Source of the DNA: Auanema rhodensis
Lineage: Eukaryota > Nematoda > Chromadorea > Rhabditida > Rhabditidae
Reading direction: 5' to 3'
Length of the DNA: 64,000 nt
Assembly: GCA_964057225.1 (NCBI GenBank)
Contig: OZ059898.1
Location: 7,192,001-7,256,000 of the forward strand
Part shown: piece by piece, positions 11,821 to 24,642 of the stretch
How the letters are laid out: each line of letters starts with the position of its first letter
Numbering within the stretch: position 1 is the first letter of the stretch
The notes under the pieces: generated by a model
The model's input: the letters and a program-made list of their open reading frames with translations, nothing else
Told to the model about the DNA's origin: nothing
The model's database searches: none
Program-made: the position numbers and the translations under genes

Positions 11821-14800
11821 TTAAGCCCGTGGTGGATCGTTTGTAGCACTACCAGTCCTACTCGGAGCTACACAAGTATTAGCAACATTTTGAAAGAGTC
11901 GTTCTATTTCAGGAGCACAACGTGTGAATTCAAACTTCCAGAACTTATAAGATGGATTCTTGATCAATTCGATAAATGTAATGAGAAGTCCCCATGGGTG
12001 AGGGCGTAAAGCAACAAGTCTTTCAAACAAAATACGCGTAATTTGTTCCTGAACAAAAATTATCATGATCTCTAAAACAAAACAAAACATACTTGAATGG
12101 CATCACAGTCAGAGTTTAGGAAGAGGAATAAGAATACGCAGCTGAAATAATGCGTATGAGCGTTGGGATAACGTAATTGATTAGCAATAGCGTTAAATAA
12201 AAGATAGCGTCCTGAAAAACAAATAGTAAGTAGATAAAAATATCCAATATTGAATATTACCCTCTGTACAGAGCTGAACAGCTAGGTTTTGGAATATGTC
12301 CATAAACGAAGTGTGGGCAATTGAAGAAATACTAATTGGCAGGCGGCGTTGACTTAAGCTTTCAATAGCTCTAAAAAAATTATATAAGGTAAAATTGAAA
12401 AGAAACACACGAAAATTACCTAATTCCAACATAAAGAACCACTGCGTTCATTACGGTTGTATTATATTTAGAACCCGGTGTTTGAGAAACCTGTAACATT
12501 CCAGGTAGTGAGGTAAGGAAATCTACAGAAGAGCGCGTGTTCAAATAGCAATCAAGAGGCACACGAATAGTATCTGGGATGATTGTAGTCATATTCAGAT
12601 TCGACTTCGGTTCTTGAGCCATATCAGGGATGCTATCAACTTGCTGTAAACAAATAATAATTAAAAGATATATAATTCGATTTCTGGAAAACCTTGAAGT
12701 TTAAAGCAAATGGATCTGGCAATCTCATATTGCGGGGGTAGGCTGACAAGACAAGATTTCTCAACTGAACACAGTTTGCAGGGATAGTATCACATATTAC
12801 ATAATGAAATTCGCACAACAACTCAGGGAAATCGTGCAGAATGACGAGTAATACTCTGGAACAAAAATATAAATAAAGACTTCTAGAACAAAAATCACCT
12901 TAAGGTTCCCTTATAAAGTACGCTAATACTTTTAGGAAGATGAATATTCCTTAAGAAAGGAGCAAGAAATTTAAGATGACAAATAATTAGTTGAGTGTAC
13001 ATAGCTTGCATTTTCATAGACTCTTGGGTGTCACTTGAGCCACCTAAAAAAATGATTATCTTCTTGAATGTCAAATCAAACCCACTTCCTAATAATCGTC
13101 CAATTACATTTCGATGTCCCACAATGTCTAACCAAGCAAAAGCGAAACCTGGACATCTTCTCGGCTGAAGTACAAAAAGCGCTTGACCAAATGCTTCTAA
13201 GATATTCCAAGCAATTGGCTCAAGAGACGAATTACTATCGGGTGAAGTGAGCTCATTAAATAATGTGATTAAGATCCGATGGTAAGGCATAGGATTAAAA
13301 TCAGTTCTTCGAACTTCATGGTCCAAGTGTAATACACTAGTTACTATAGACAATACTTTTTTCAGCAAAGTAATTTTAGTTTGAGCTTGACTACCATCAG
13401 AATGCTTGATCATTAACCTAAAATTTTGATTCCTTTAAAAAATTAAGTTGAAGGACATACGAAATAAGTTTCACATATGCATCCAAGGTATAGTAACATC
13501 TTTGCCTAATAATAGTACTTTGATGGAAAGAATTTCCAGGATCTTGTTTTAGCATACGTTGAGTTACATCAACACACATTTCTGTGCACATTCTAAAGAA
13601 TGTAGATACACGATCATCAGTTGATAGAACTCCGTGCTCATGCATCTGAATATTAACATTTAGATTAGCTTTAGGAAACACAGCATACAGTATGGATCAT
13701 TTGAGCTAAAGCTTCTTGAGGATTTCGTTGAGCCATTGGTGTATAACAGAGACTAATCCACTCTCGAAGAATGCCTTCAACCACCTTCTGTGAAATTTCT
13801 CCATCTTCTCTGTTTGACCCAAGAAGATCTGTAGGCGCAGGTGAATCCATTCCACCTGAAGATTCCCCAGGAGCAGGAATTCGAGTACCCGACTGCTGAA
13901 GTTGATGAACCTTGACGAGTTGCTCGTAAGTAAGAGTAAAAGCCTGAAAAACACAATAGAGGTCATTTTTTAAAAAATAAATCATACATCTTTTAATATC
14001 TGACACTTGTTAATATCAGATCCTCCGCTACTTAATAAGCGGAACAATCGCTGAGTAAAAACTGTAGCTTTCAAATTTGATCCTCCGTTTATTTCAATCG
14101 CCAAATGTTGATCGAGAGCCCCGGCTTGAATTAGGCTATGTTTGAGTAAAACTTCAAATGCCTCAACATTCCATTTATAATCAACATTCAGATTCACGAT
14201 AGTATTGGTGATTCTGCGAGAAACTTCGGCAATAGGAAGCCAGCCAAGAAGTACTCTGGTTACACCAATGAAAAGATCACGCAACCTTCTTGGCCATTCA
14301 ATGTCCAAAACATCTATAAAATAGAAATCACTGCAACAAATAAAAGAGATACTGACTTTTAGTTGTTGGATCAACATGATAAGCATGCAATAAATACTCT
14401 ACGCTTTTAGTTAGACAATTGATGACAGCAGCTGGATCTCTTGGAGTCATGGACAAATGAGAAAGTAAATCTCGCATTACACCAACAGCTTGATAGGCCT
14501 ACAAAAGCTAATAAGACAAATATAAAATTACGCTATACCTTGTTGTTAACATTAGGTTGAGCATGCATAGTAGTATCAATTTCTTTCACTATGATATTTA
14601 GCTGATGCACCAATGTCTCATATTGTTTATCAGTTTCTGGCATTGCAAGAGGTCTACTTTCGGCTGGAGCTGCATCGTCAGAAACATTCGGCTTGAAACC
14701 ACATATACGGCTACAACAGTAAAATTTCAAACGATGACATAACTATTTTTACCTGCTGAACTGCGCGTATATATCCATGAGTTCTTTTCTGGTAGTGCCA

Positions 14801-17800
14801 GCGCGAGTAGCGATGGCAGCAGGAAGACTTGCTTGAATTTTTTCAGCAGCTTCATCTGTGAACATAGTGCCATGTTGCTTGGCTTGAAGTCTTGGAGCAC
14901 ATTCTTTAGGTTCCAGTCTTTTGGTCATATCACTTCCAGCTTTTTCACAAGCAGTTTTGACTATGAAGTTAGTAGCGAGCTCAACATTATCGTGAGTAAG
15001 AGCTTGAGAAGCTTCTTCAATCATTTTCATCTAGAATTATCAGATAGATTATATATATATATTTTTTTTATTTATTTAATATTACCAATTCTTGGCCGTT
15101 GGGATTTGCAGTGGATCTAAGAGCTGTGTTGAACGCATTTTGTAAATAACCTGTCATAGTTGAAGCAAGTGGATCTCTGCAGGTAATCATAGCCATGCCA
15201 GCAGTCATTGCTCTCATCTAAGAACATAAATTAATGTTAAACATTATTTTGAACCTACCATATGGAATGATGCGAGTTTGATATTTTTCTCATCGGGATC
15301 AAGAGCGAAATCTTTTCGGATGAGATTTTCTGTGACCGTGGTAGCAATTTTCTGAGCTCTTTCAGCGACAGGTCCGATCAATTCCTTGATGGCTTGAGTT
15401 AAGGCTGGTTTAACAACAGTCTTCAATTGAGGATGTAACTGAAAAAAAAGTTGAAATAATGGAATATGATTAGTGTATTTACTTGGAACAATGGAAGTGA
15501 AGCTTTAATTTGAATATGAGGAGCTAAACCCTCGTAAGAAACGACATTGATTTCATGATATGAATAGTTTCCAAGTTGGGTGGCTTCTGGTTGATTCGAT
15601 GACTCAGCATCAGGTGCAGGAGTACCAGGCTAAAATTATCCATTTATCTTTATTATTGTTGGTATAAAAACCTTTGTATCAGATGCAACAGGTGTTCCTG
15701 AATCTGGTACTAACCGCATCTGACTAGGCACAGGTGAGCTAGTAGGCAATGTTTCAGGCCTAGCTAAGAGTTTTAAGTCAGATAATTGTTGTTGAACTCT
15801 CAATAATCGATCAGTATCCTTCAATATGCCTTCAACAGGAAGCATATGAAGCTCCACGTTCAATTCCTTGCATAATACCTAAACAGCACTCAGTTTTACC
15901 CCGAAATGATTAAAGCCAATATTACTTCAATTTCAAACTTAAGATTGATTTTTAAATCGGGTTCATTGTGCAGCTCAGCCAATATTTTTAATACTGATCT
16001 TATCCAAGCACAAGAAGCCCCAAATATCTGAAAAATACAAGTTTTGCAATACATGCCTACTAATAAAAAAAACCTCAGTTTTACTACAAGAGAACAAAAT
16101 TTTGGCAATGAAAGGAACAACAAATAGAAGTTCTTGTTGTCCTTTGTAATAAGCTTCCATTAACAAAGACTTCAAGTCCAATTCCTAGAATTTAAATAAC
16201 TATTCGACAGTTCAATGATCATAACATACATGAATAAGAATAGGTTTGCTGCGAGCAATTGTAATAGAACCTAACCACAATCCCAAGTTCTTCAATAATT
16301 GACGATCGCTGTAGTTAGAAGCAGCCTGCCTCTTATCGGACCGCAATAAAATCTAAACAATTATATAAATAATGCAAGATCAAAAATTTGAATACTCGAA
16401 TGTTTCTGAATGTTTCTTTCTTGATGTGATAATCAAGAAGAGGATGATCCACTGTTTGAACAAATGAGTTATACAACGGCTGGAAATTCTGTTCTACAGA
16501 AACTCTTTTCATTACTATGTATTGTGCAAGCCACTTGACAAATGGTTCTCCATGATCACTAATTAGTCCTAGGACCTAAAAATAAGAAGAACTATGTTAG
16601 AGAGAGTTAATATAACAAATACCTCTTCTCTTTTAGCCTGGATGTTAGCATTTGACAGGTTATTGAAAAGGAAAGACATCTTATCAACAACAAATTCAGG
16701 TGGCTGGGCAGCCTGTAATTGAAAAAATATATCATTTTTAAAAAGTATTGAGCAAACCTCTGCTCCTTCTTTTTCAGTTGCATTCACAAGGGTGTCCACA
16801 TTAGTATAAGAGAGAACATTACCCTTAAATTACAAAATTGAAAATATTTTTATATAAGTTGTTAGTCTACAGTTCGAGAAGGGAGTTTGTTGTCATTACC
16901 AGCCCTTTGTCCAGGTTGCCAAACAGGAGGAGTAGATCTGCCTTCATTTGTTGATGGGACAGAAGAAGAATTAGCAGGGAAATCACCATTCTTTCCCGCA
17001 ATTACAAACTCTTGTAATGCAGGGGGGAATCGGTGAAAGTTTTCCAGCATTGAGATCATAGAACACACCTGTAACACGTAATAAATAAAATAGTTCTGCA
17101 AATAAGAAATACCCTAGGGTAAGCTTTTAGCTTAGTACGACAATGATCCAAGGACACAATACCAAAAGTCCATAGCTTCGAGTTAGGATCGGCACTTAAG
17201 GATTCTATCACTTTTCTAACAGCCGTAGCAAAATGCAGATTACTTAATAAGAACAATACATTATCTTCCTAAATATATTATTACCTGATAATTCCTTCAC
17301 GAATAATACCACCATAAACTTCGGCTGTTGTTTTTAACTCCCTATCTGGATAGTCGCCAAAAAATCGATATTCTTCGAAGAGATTTTTGACAACACAAGC
17401 AAGCACCTGCGTGATATATATATATAATAAAACAAACATTATTCACACTACCTTTTGCTCCCTAGGATTGTTAGATGCTTTGAATCGTTTCAACCGCTCA
17501 ATGAGTTCTTGAACAGTCAGAATACCAGAACTGTTATAAATCTGTTCAAAGTAACTGTTAGCCTCTTCTTGAATATCTTCGGTGAACACTAGAGTAGAGA
17601 AATCATCAGCCATTTGATTTTGGTTTTGCCTAGCCTTAACAATATTTGTGTTATATTTTAAATGCTATATTACTTGAAAATCGGCTCCAGTTGGTGGTAG
17701 CTGGGCACGGAAATCAATTTGCTGTGATGGGGTGGGAGGACCGGCCGGCCGATGCCCAGTAGCTCCAGGAAGTGACCACGAAGATGACGAAGAGTTTTGT

Positions 17801-20800
17801 CTTTGAGGAGCCTGAGGTGCAGGAACTCGAGAAGATTGATTTGTTGGTGAATGAGTTCCATAACTAGCAGAACCAGGAAAAGTGTTGATACTGATGGGCT
17901 GAGCTCCCGTAGAAGACTGAAAGGTTTATTTTTTTTAAAGAATTCCAAAATATATTGTAGACAAAATGTTTGTTAAAGGTAGAAAAATCTACCTTAAGTA
18001 ACTCTTGACTTCCTCCTAGAGATTTTGCTCCGAACATATTACTCAAACCCATAGGATTGCCAGCTGAAAGGGCTTGCCCAGGCTGAAAATGATGCATACT
18101 CGCTTTATAATTAGGGGGTTCAAACCGGCATAAAGTTAGGAAGAGAGTTGAAAGATGGTGTATTATTAGGGAAAGCCATTGGCCTTGTAATTCGAGGATC
18201 AGAGTGAGCAAAACCTGACAGAGGATCCTTAGGTGGTAAAAAACCGGGCAGTCCTGGCTCCTTGCTTTGAGAAAAATTAGGAAGTATTGAATCCTTATGC
18301 ATGTTGAAACCAGAGAGCTGCTCAGAATGTTGTGGAAAACCAGGCATGGGAGCCCTCCCTGTTGAGGAAACAGAAGAACTACGCCCGCTCTCCTTCATAA
18401 CCTAAAAATGCCGTTCATGAAGGGAGCAAGTTTTCACCTGTTACACAACATCACAAAAACCTACCGAAACGAACCAAACTCAGGCAGTTAAATGACTAGG
18501 CGAAAAGTGCTATCATATGCACAAACATTTACTTAGATTCAAAGAGAATTTCAAAGATAATTTGTGAATTTATCAATAATTGTATTCTCAAATCACGCGA
18601 ATAACTCAAACCGCTCGCAGCACGCGCCGCAAACTTGCTAAACAGCGTACACAACCGTGTATTGCAAACACTGTTTGAAATAAAGAGAATACAAAATATT
18701 TGCGCTAGTCATAAAACCAGTGCAATTTTTTATAAGTATTGGATTTAGAAAACGTAGCATGAACGCTAGTTTTAAAATCAATGTGCGTCTTAACTATTTC
18801 AAAAGTAAGAAACTTCTTTTCAAAATAATATATATATGTCTCATACTTGTATGACGTGTCGTTGTGAATTATTCGATAAGCACTCACCGGCTGTGGTTCT
18901 AACTTGATCAATTGTTCCTTTATATTATCTGCACTGCTTCCGAGAATCCCAACCGCAGTTTTAGCAAATTTTAATAAGAATCCAAATGTTTCATCACTTG
19001 GAAATTGGGTTTGTGAAATTGGTATCCGTCTGCGGAGAATTGTAACAATTGCGTCTAGTAAAGGAATCTACGAAAGAAAAAAAAATATTTTGAATAGAGT
19101 ATGAAATTTTTACATAGTTACATAATAAGAGAATAACTTATAAACTCCTCACCTTAAAGTCATTGAATTTATCTAATAACCATTTGTCCAGCTTCAAATA
19201 ATCTCTTTTCGAGGCAAGACAAGCTAATTCTACTGAAAAAGCCAGCTCATTTGAGGAGAGGAGAGTGGCTAAACACCCGGGTTTTAATTCATGAGCGAGC
19301 TAAAGCTAAATAGTTAAATGATACCAAATAAACAAAACGCTCACATCAAGGATTCTGGCAAGTTTTCGAGCTTCGTCAATTTCAGAAGTATCTTTATAGA
19401 AAGCTATGAATACATTTTTAATCAGCAACCTAAATTCCGAACAACTTCGGCCCTAAATTCGTCAACTTTAGTTTGATTCAAATATTCATAAATATATAAT
19501 TCTTTCACCTCAGAGTTCCAGCCTTCATGTAAAATAGCTGCTGCGTTTGAATGAGTAGGTATTATAACTTTGAGAATAATATTAATTAGAGAAGATCTAA
19601 GTGATGCGAGAGTCTAAAATATGAAAATAAAAATCTGTTTAAATATTTTTTCTAGCCTGTTGTGGATAATAAGGTAACTGAGGTTGAAAGAGACCAAGTA
19701 GAATAAGATCGGGAAATTGAGGGATTGCGGTCCAGAAAATGTTTTGAGCTTCCTCTTTCAGTTCAGGAGATTCGTCGGCAATTGATAATAATATTGAGTA
19801 CAGATCAATACATTTCCTATAAAAAATAAATAAATAGTGTATTATATGAAAAAACTAACCAATTTGAAATGAAAATATTCTTCTCATCAGGAGGAGTCTT
19901 TAAAATACCTAACTGAATCGGGCTATGAGGATACAGATGCAAAGAAAATATATCAGGATTTTCAACTATGCCACGCAGCCAACTCAGTTGGCCTTTCCTA
20001 TAAGAATACATTAGCTTTAAAAAAAAAAAAAAGTCTTACACATTCTTCCATTTTTTGTATAGAGTTGAAACCGGGAACGGTTTTTCATCCAGGCCTTTCA
20101 GTAAAATATCACTAAGTAATTTCAATTCTCTTCTTGTTTCAACAAAAAATGATTGTGAATCCAGACATTGCACAACTTCTTCCCAATTTAACTGCTGATT
20201 CTATAAAAGCATGTCAAGAATAATCATATCAATCATCTAGGAACACTACAAAATGATTAAAGGTGTCAACAACCGCATTAGAATTGCATTCGGCAGCACC
20301 TTCAGAACTGCAATAAAATATTCTAAAAAATCTAATACTAATATACTTACAATTTCTTATTCAAGAGAACGATTATGGAATGAGCAACACTGTCAGAAGT
20401 AAAGCTTTTCACTGAATATATGTAGAATATGGTTAGTAAACAAATAAAACGTACCTTCAGAACAATTGTTACTGTTGAGGTATTCAATTAAGTGTTCTGA
20501 AGAATAAGCAACATTCCAACCACCTCTCTCTATTAGAACAGGTAGAATACTAGCAGTTGCATTTTCAAAAGCCATTGTGAGGTCCTGAAAAAGGTTAGAC
20601 CCAGTTAATATCATCAAACATTCGTTACAGATATATCAGCTACTCCTTTTTTGATGAAGTTGGACACCTGTTGAGCTAGTTGCCCAGCGTGAATCGTAGA
20701 AAGTACTTTATTGTGCTTAGCGAGCAATGAGAAAAGTAAAGGTTTAAAAGGATTTTTTTCGTCAAAGCTTCTATGTGGATCGTCGATTATCTGATGTATG

Positions 20801-21970
20801 AAAAAACTATAGGTATATATCAAGATTTCGTTACTTGATGAAGAAATCTGCTAACAGACACAGGACAAATTGTAGGAAAGTCTCCGTTCAAATAGAATTG
20901 AATAATGCGCCCAATGTAGTCCGATTTGAGAGGACAACGAATAACTGGAACAAAAAATAAAAGTTAGCTCTCAACACGCTCTAAACAACCAACCGTGATA
21001 CTCTACAAAAAATTGATGAAGCCTATTCGCTGATTCTCGATGACGTTCAAGAGCTTTATGAACTTCTCCAGGCGCTAATGATGCTATGAATGCTATCGAC
21101 TGAGCTGTGGGTGAAATAATAAAAAATCCCTTAAATGGAAAGTTTATTAAATAAATAAAAAAACTGAATTCTCACTTTACTATAGAATAAATCTACAAAA
21201 GTATCCCTAGATCTTTTACCAACAATAGCAGCGCTTGCACTGAAAAAAAAAGATAATATTTCAAAAATATCACAAATAAATACCTTTCGCTTAATGCTGC
21301 GAATAAAGCGTCCCCGCCTTTGATTTCTCTATTACTACGACCTTTTTGCTCTTCGGTAGCAAACTTGAGTATCTGTGAATAATGAGAATGAAATGGTAAA
21401 CATGTAATAAAACAATTTCATAATTTAATATAAATATGAAAGTATTCCTTCAAATGCAAAAGATATAAAACAGAATAAGAAAACTAATTTCCCGAAATAA
21501 GCAAATATGATATGAACAGGTATTAATAATTTGTCAAAACCTACCAATGAGATCAATTGACAAGCGTGCTGCTCACTTAGATGAGAAGCACTAGGGGGCA
21601 CTCGAGTTGGTATTCCTACAGAAGTGAGCAGACAATTTGCCGCGTGAACTGCGACAATACTCCACTCTCCACCACAGGCAACAAGTAAACGCTAAACAAT
21701 CATATAATATCATTAGCTGAAATGGATAGTGCTCTTTGATACCTGAAAAACAAGCTGAATTGATTTTTGAGGATGATACGAAAAGTTAGACAAAAGTTCG
21801 TCCACGTAGCATAAGTAAAAACGAGCGGTAGATCTTGTAATTGACATACAAGCAGCAGTGTTACATAAGCTTATAGAAATAAACGATTGACACGAGGATA
21901 TCCTGAAATATCCAATATTTTCAAGACTAAACTTGAAGAATTCAAATGGCTTATATCCTAACACAGCCAT
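11821..21970 (-). CDS. let-711 (CNOT1): CCR4-NOT complex scaffold subunit 1
   Basis: A very large gene of many short exons on the minus strand, spanning about 10.1 kb with introns mostly near 45-55 bp. One longer intron (about 18.4-18.9 kb) precedes a Ser/Gly/Pro-rich linker. Blocks that match CNOT1 run in order. The N-terminal region includes [20 protein letters not shown] near 19.9 kb. The MIF4G part has [16 protein letters not shown] near 16.7 kb and [20 protein letters not shown] near 16.1 kb. The CNOT9-binding DUF3819 part has [20 protein letters not shown] near 15.3 kb. The NOT1 C-terminal domain has APFLRN near 12.9 kb, [19 protein letters not shown] near 12.7 kb and [20 protein letters not shown] near 12.0 kb. 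Its role is the scaffold for mRNA deadenylation, binding the CAF1/CCR4 nucleases and the NOT2/3 modules. The start at 21970 is the least certain part. RPN6 lies 412 bp upstream on the same strand. Confidence 0.93.
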
Positions 21971-22382
21971 TTTAATCACACATCAACATTTTTAACTCAC
22001 AACTTTATGTATGCTTTCTGTTTCGTATGCTAAGATATCAAAATGGGCATACATAAGACAGGAAAAGAAAAATATGCTCTGCAATGTTTTATTCAATGAG
22101 TAACATAGTGCAAAGATAACACAATTTGCATATTATGTTGCCACAGTAAAAATCTACCCCTATATCGAACACCAAGATTAGATACAGTAAAATACAAATA
22201 CATTGATAATCGATCAGATAGATGATGAGAAACTTCGAGAACGATAGATTAAGCGAGTGCACAATCAGAGCGACGACAGTCAAAATAGATTATAGGTAGT
22301 ATTCATACAAAAATGACGTTTTAAATTAAATGAGGATAGAAAATACAGCAATTAGAGAAGAGTGCCATCACAGATGAGTTAA
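21971..22382 (-). other. RPN6-CNOT1 intergenic region
   Basis: About 410 bp between two minus-strand genes, AT-rich with no gene. The spacing and the shared strand fit a single transcription unit, as in C. elegans where the same two genes lie in F57B9. Confidence 0.5.
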
Positions 22383-24004
22383 TTACCGTAATTTACATGC
22401 TCTGTGATATAATGCATCTACAACTTCACCCATCGCATGAATGGTCTCCAAAGCAGTTTCATAAGTGGCATCAGGAGGCGAAACATCATATACAATAAGC
22501 ATTCCATCTCCTTGATGAAGAGATCCGCTGAATTTGCGGTCTAAAATCATTTGCGCAAGCTTCTTTTCAACCTGAACAATATTTTTTTAAAGGTACAACA
22601 GATTTGTAAGCAATACCTTTGCACGATCAATTCCAATTTCGGAAGCAATGTGATCAATTTGAACAAAGGAATAAGGCTCAATTAGTCGGCATAAATCTTT
22701 TTCCAGCATAGTTTCAGATAAAGAATTGAAGTGCTTCTTCACTACCGCATCCATCTTAAACACATTATCACTTTCACATTTGAAAAATATCAAATACTTG
22801 AAGTTCTTGACGGTAGGCACCAAATGTTTGATTAAAATCTGCAAGACTTCTCTTTTTAGAAGCAGTAGCAATAGCGCGCATAGCATCAAGATCTGATCCG
22901 CTATATTTTAAAGCAAGCTTTCCAGCCAACAGCGTTGGCACCTCATCCGGTACATCAATCATAACCTAGAAGTAGAATATAAAGATAGAAATCCAACTAA
23001 ATAAAACCTTGCAAAGAAGCATATACTTCAATGATAAAAGAGCCAAGCTTTTCTCGCTGCACGAATCGTATCCTTCAAATGCTTCATAAAAATAAGAGAA
23101 GGCAGTTTTAAAATCTTTCTCGTCAGCAGCATGAAGTATACCAGATTGAAGATCAAGAGACGCCTAAACAAAATGAACAAAAAACTCATAAGTTTGCCTT
23201 CTAAACGCACCTGCATCTTAGGGTTAACATAGATAGCATTAGCTGTAGTTCTAGCACCAGTTAAAGAAGCACGAGCTTTTCCAACATTGCCCAAATGATA
23301 ATACGCTTTGGATTCCTCAAGTTCGACCTCTACGAGGACATCTTTGTCATCGAGTTTTTTCAATTCTCTTATCAATTCAGCAGCTATAACTCGAACAATA
23401 GTTAGAATATAACGCAAGAAACGTACCAATAGGCAAAGACTGGCTGTACCGCCCAAGATCGTTGAACAGACGTACAAGTCTAGCTTCTAACGTTTGACGC
23501 AAGAAAGTTCGGTTTTGTTCGGTAGCCCACTGAATACATTCTCTTACAAGTTCCACCTTAAAAAGAAATTGTATAAAAATTTTATGAATACACTTAAATG
23601 CTGACCTTTATATCTCCGTCCTGCCCATCAATCATCAAACAGAGATCAACAAGATTTCTCACAAGCTTAGCAGCTTTAGCTTTCCCAAGTGATACCAGAA
23701 AAGGACGAGTCTGCTCGATCATCTAAAGAAGAGAACCTTAACAACAAAGCAAAACAGTAATGTTAACCTTTCGAAGTTCCTCTGTTTGTTTGCTTCGGGC
23801 TAGTATATTCCCGAGTTCCATAATAGAGTCTTCCTTTTTCTTAATATCAGCATCGCCACTTGCAGGGGATTTAACTGAAATATATGTTAAAATACATAAT
23901 GTGAAATTTAATAAGCTACCTAAATTAGTTAAATGGCGGATAACATTTTGGTCATTTTGATGTGGCAGGGAAGGCATGTGATCCATAACGGTACCACCAG
24001 ACAT
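22383..24004 (-). CDS. rpn-6.1 (PSMD11): 26S proteasome regulatory subunit RPN6
   Basis: A lid subunit of the 19S regulatory particle that clamps lid, base and 20S core together. Minus-strand exons encode a short start ([15 protein letters not shown]), then helical TPR-like repeats ([60 protein letters not shown]). The diagnostic RPN6 core follows ([20 protein letters not shown]; then [14 protein letters not shown] and SLKYMLLCK). The C-terminal PCI winged-helix domain ends [20 protein letters not shown]...[12 protein letters not shown]. Stop TAA is at 22383-22385. The ATG at 24004 follows a GGTAG acceptor, consistent with trans-splicing. Length is close to the normal 420 residues. A diverged paralogue lies at 48.8-50.6 kb. 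Confidence 0.95.
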
Positions 24005-24642
24005 ATTAGGTAACACCTACCCAAAACCTCAAAAAAAATTAGTAATTTAAGGTTTAAGCAAATAAGAAAATATTTATGAAAATTTACAACGAAATAATAA
24101 TGATCAGAGGAACGTTTAAAAATATTCATTCTATCGTTTAGCAAAATCCAGAAACAAAATTTATGACGGAAAAATCGATAAGTATTTTCTACTATATCGA
24201 AAACAATTTCAAAGTAGAAAAACAAATGAAAATTCAAATTTAAAAACTTCGTTGCTTTATGTTAATCATAATTACATTATATAGTTTAATGAATTTAATC
24301 TAAAAATGTATAAAGAATATGAATATTTATAATATATATTTAATAAATTACAGAGCGATAATTTAATGAAAAACATATTTTTTTTACAGAAAAATTAAAG
24401 AGTTGCTCATGTACAAACAGCAGATGATTCTCAAACAAGAATCGCGCTCTTAGATGTGCAGGCCGATGGGTACGGTGCTCTTGGTATTGTGCCAGTTACT
24501 AGCTAGTCATAATTATTTTTCTTTCTTTGTGTTTATAGTTAAAAATTGAATGAATGTGTTCATTTTGTTTTGAGAACGGGTTTGAACTTATTTACTTGTT
24601 CAGGTGATTAATTACCTAAAAAAAGAGACAGGTTAAAAAAAA
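24005..24642. promoter_or_regulatory. divergent promoter region of RPN6 and RIOK3
   Basis: The 638 bp between two genes that start back to back must contain both promoters. It is very AT-rich; no specific factor site was identified. A short coding-like stretch sits at 24402-24506. Confidence 0.5.
24402..24506 (+). other. short coding-like stretch between RPN6 and RIOK3
   Basis: Thirty-four open codons follow an AAAG acceptor-like site, including QTRIALLDVQADGYGALGI, and end at TAG. Composition is protein-like, but there is no start codon in this frame and no partner exon. It could be an exon remnant or chance. Confidence 0.2.
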
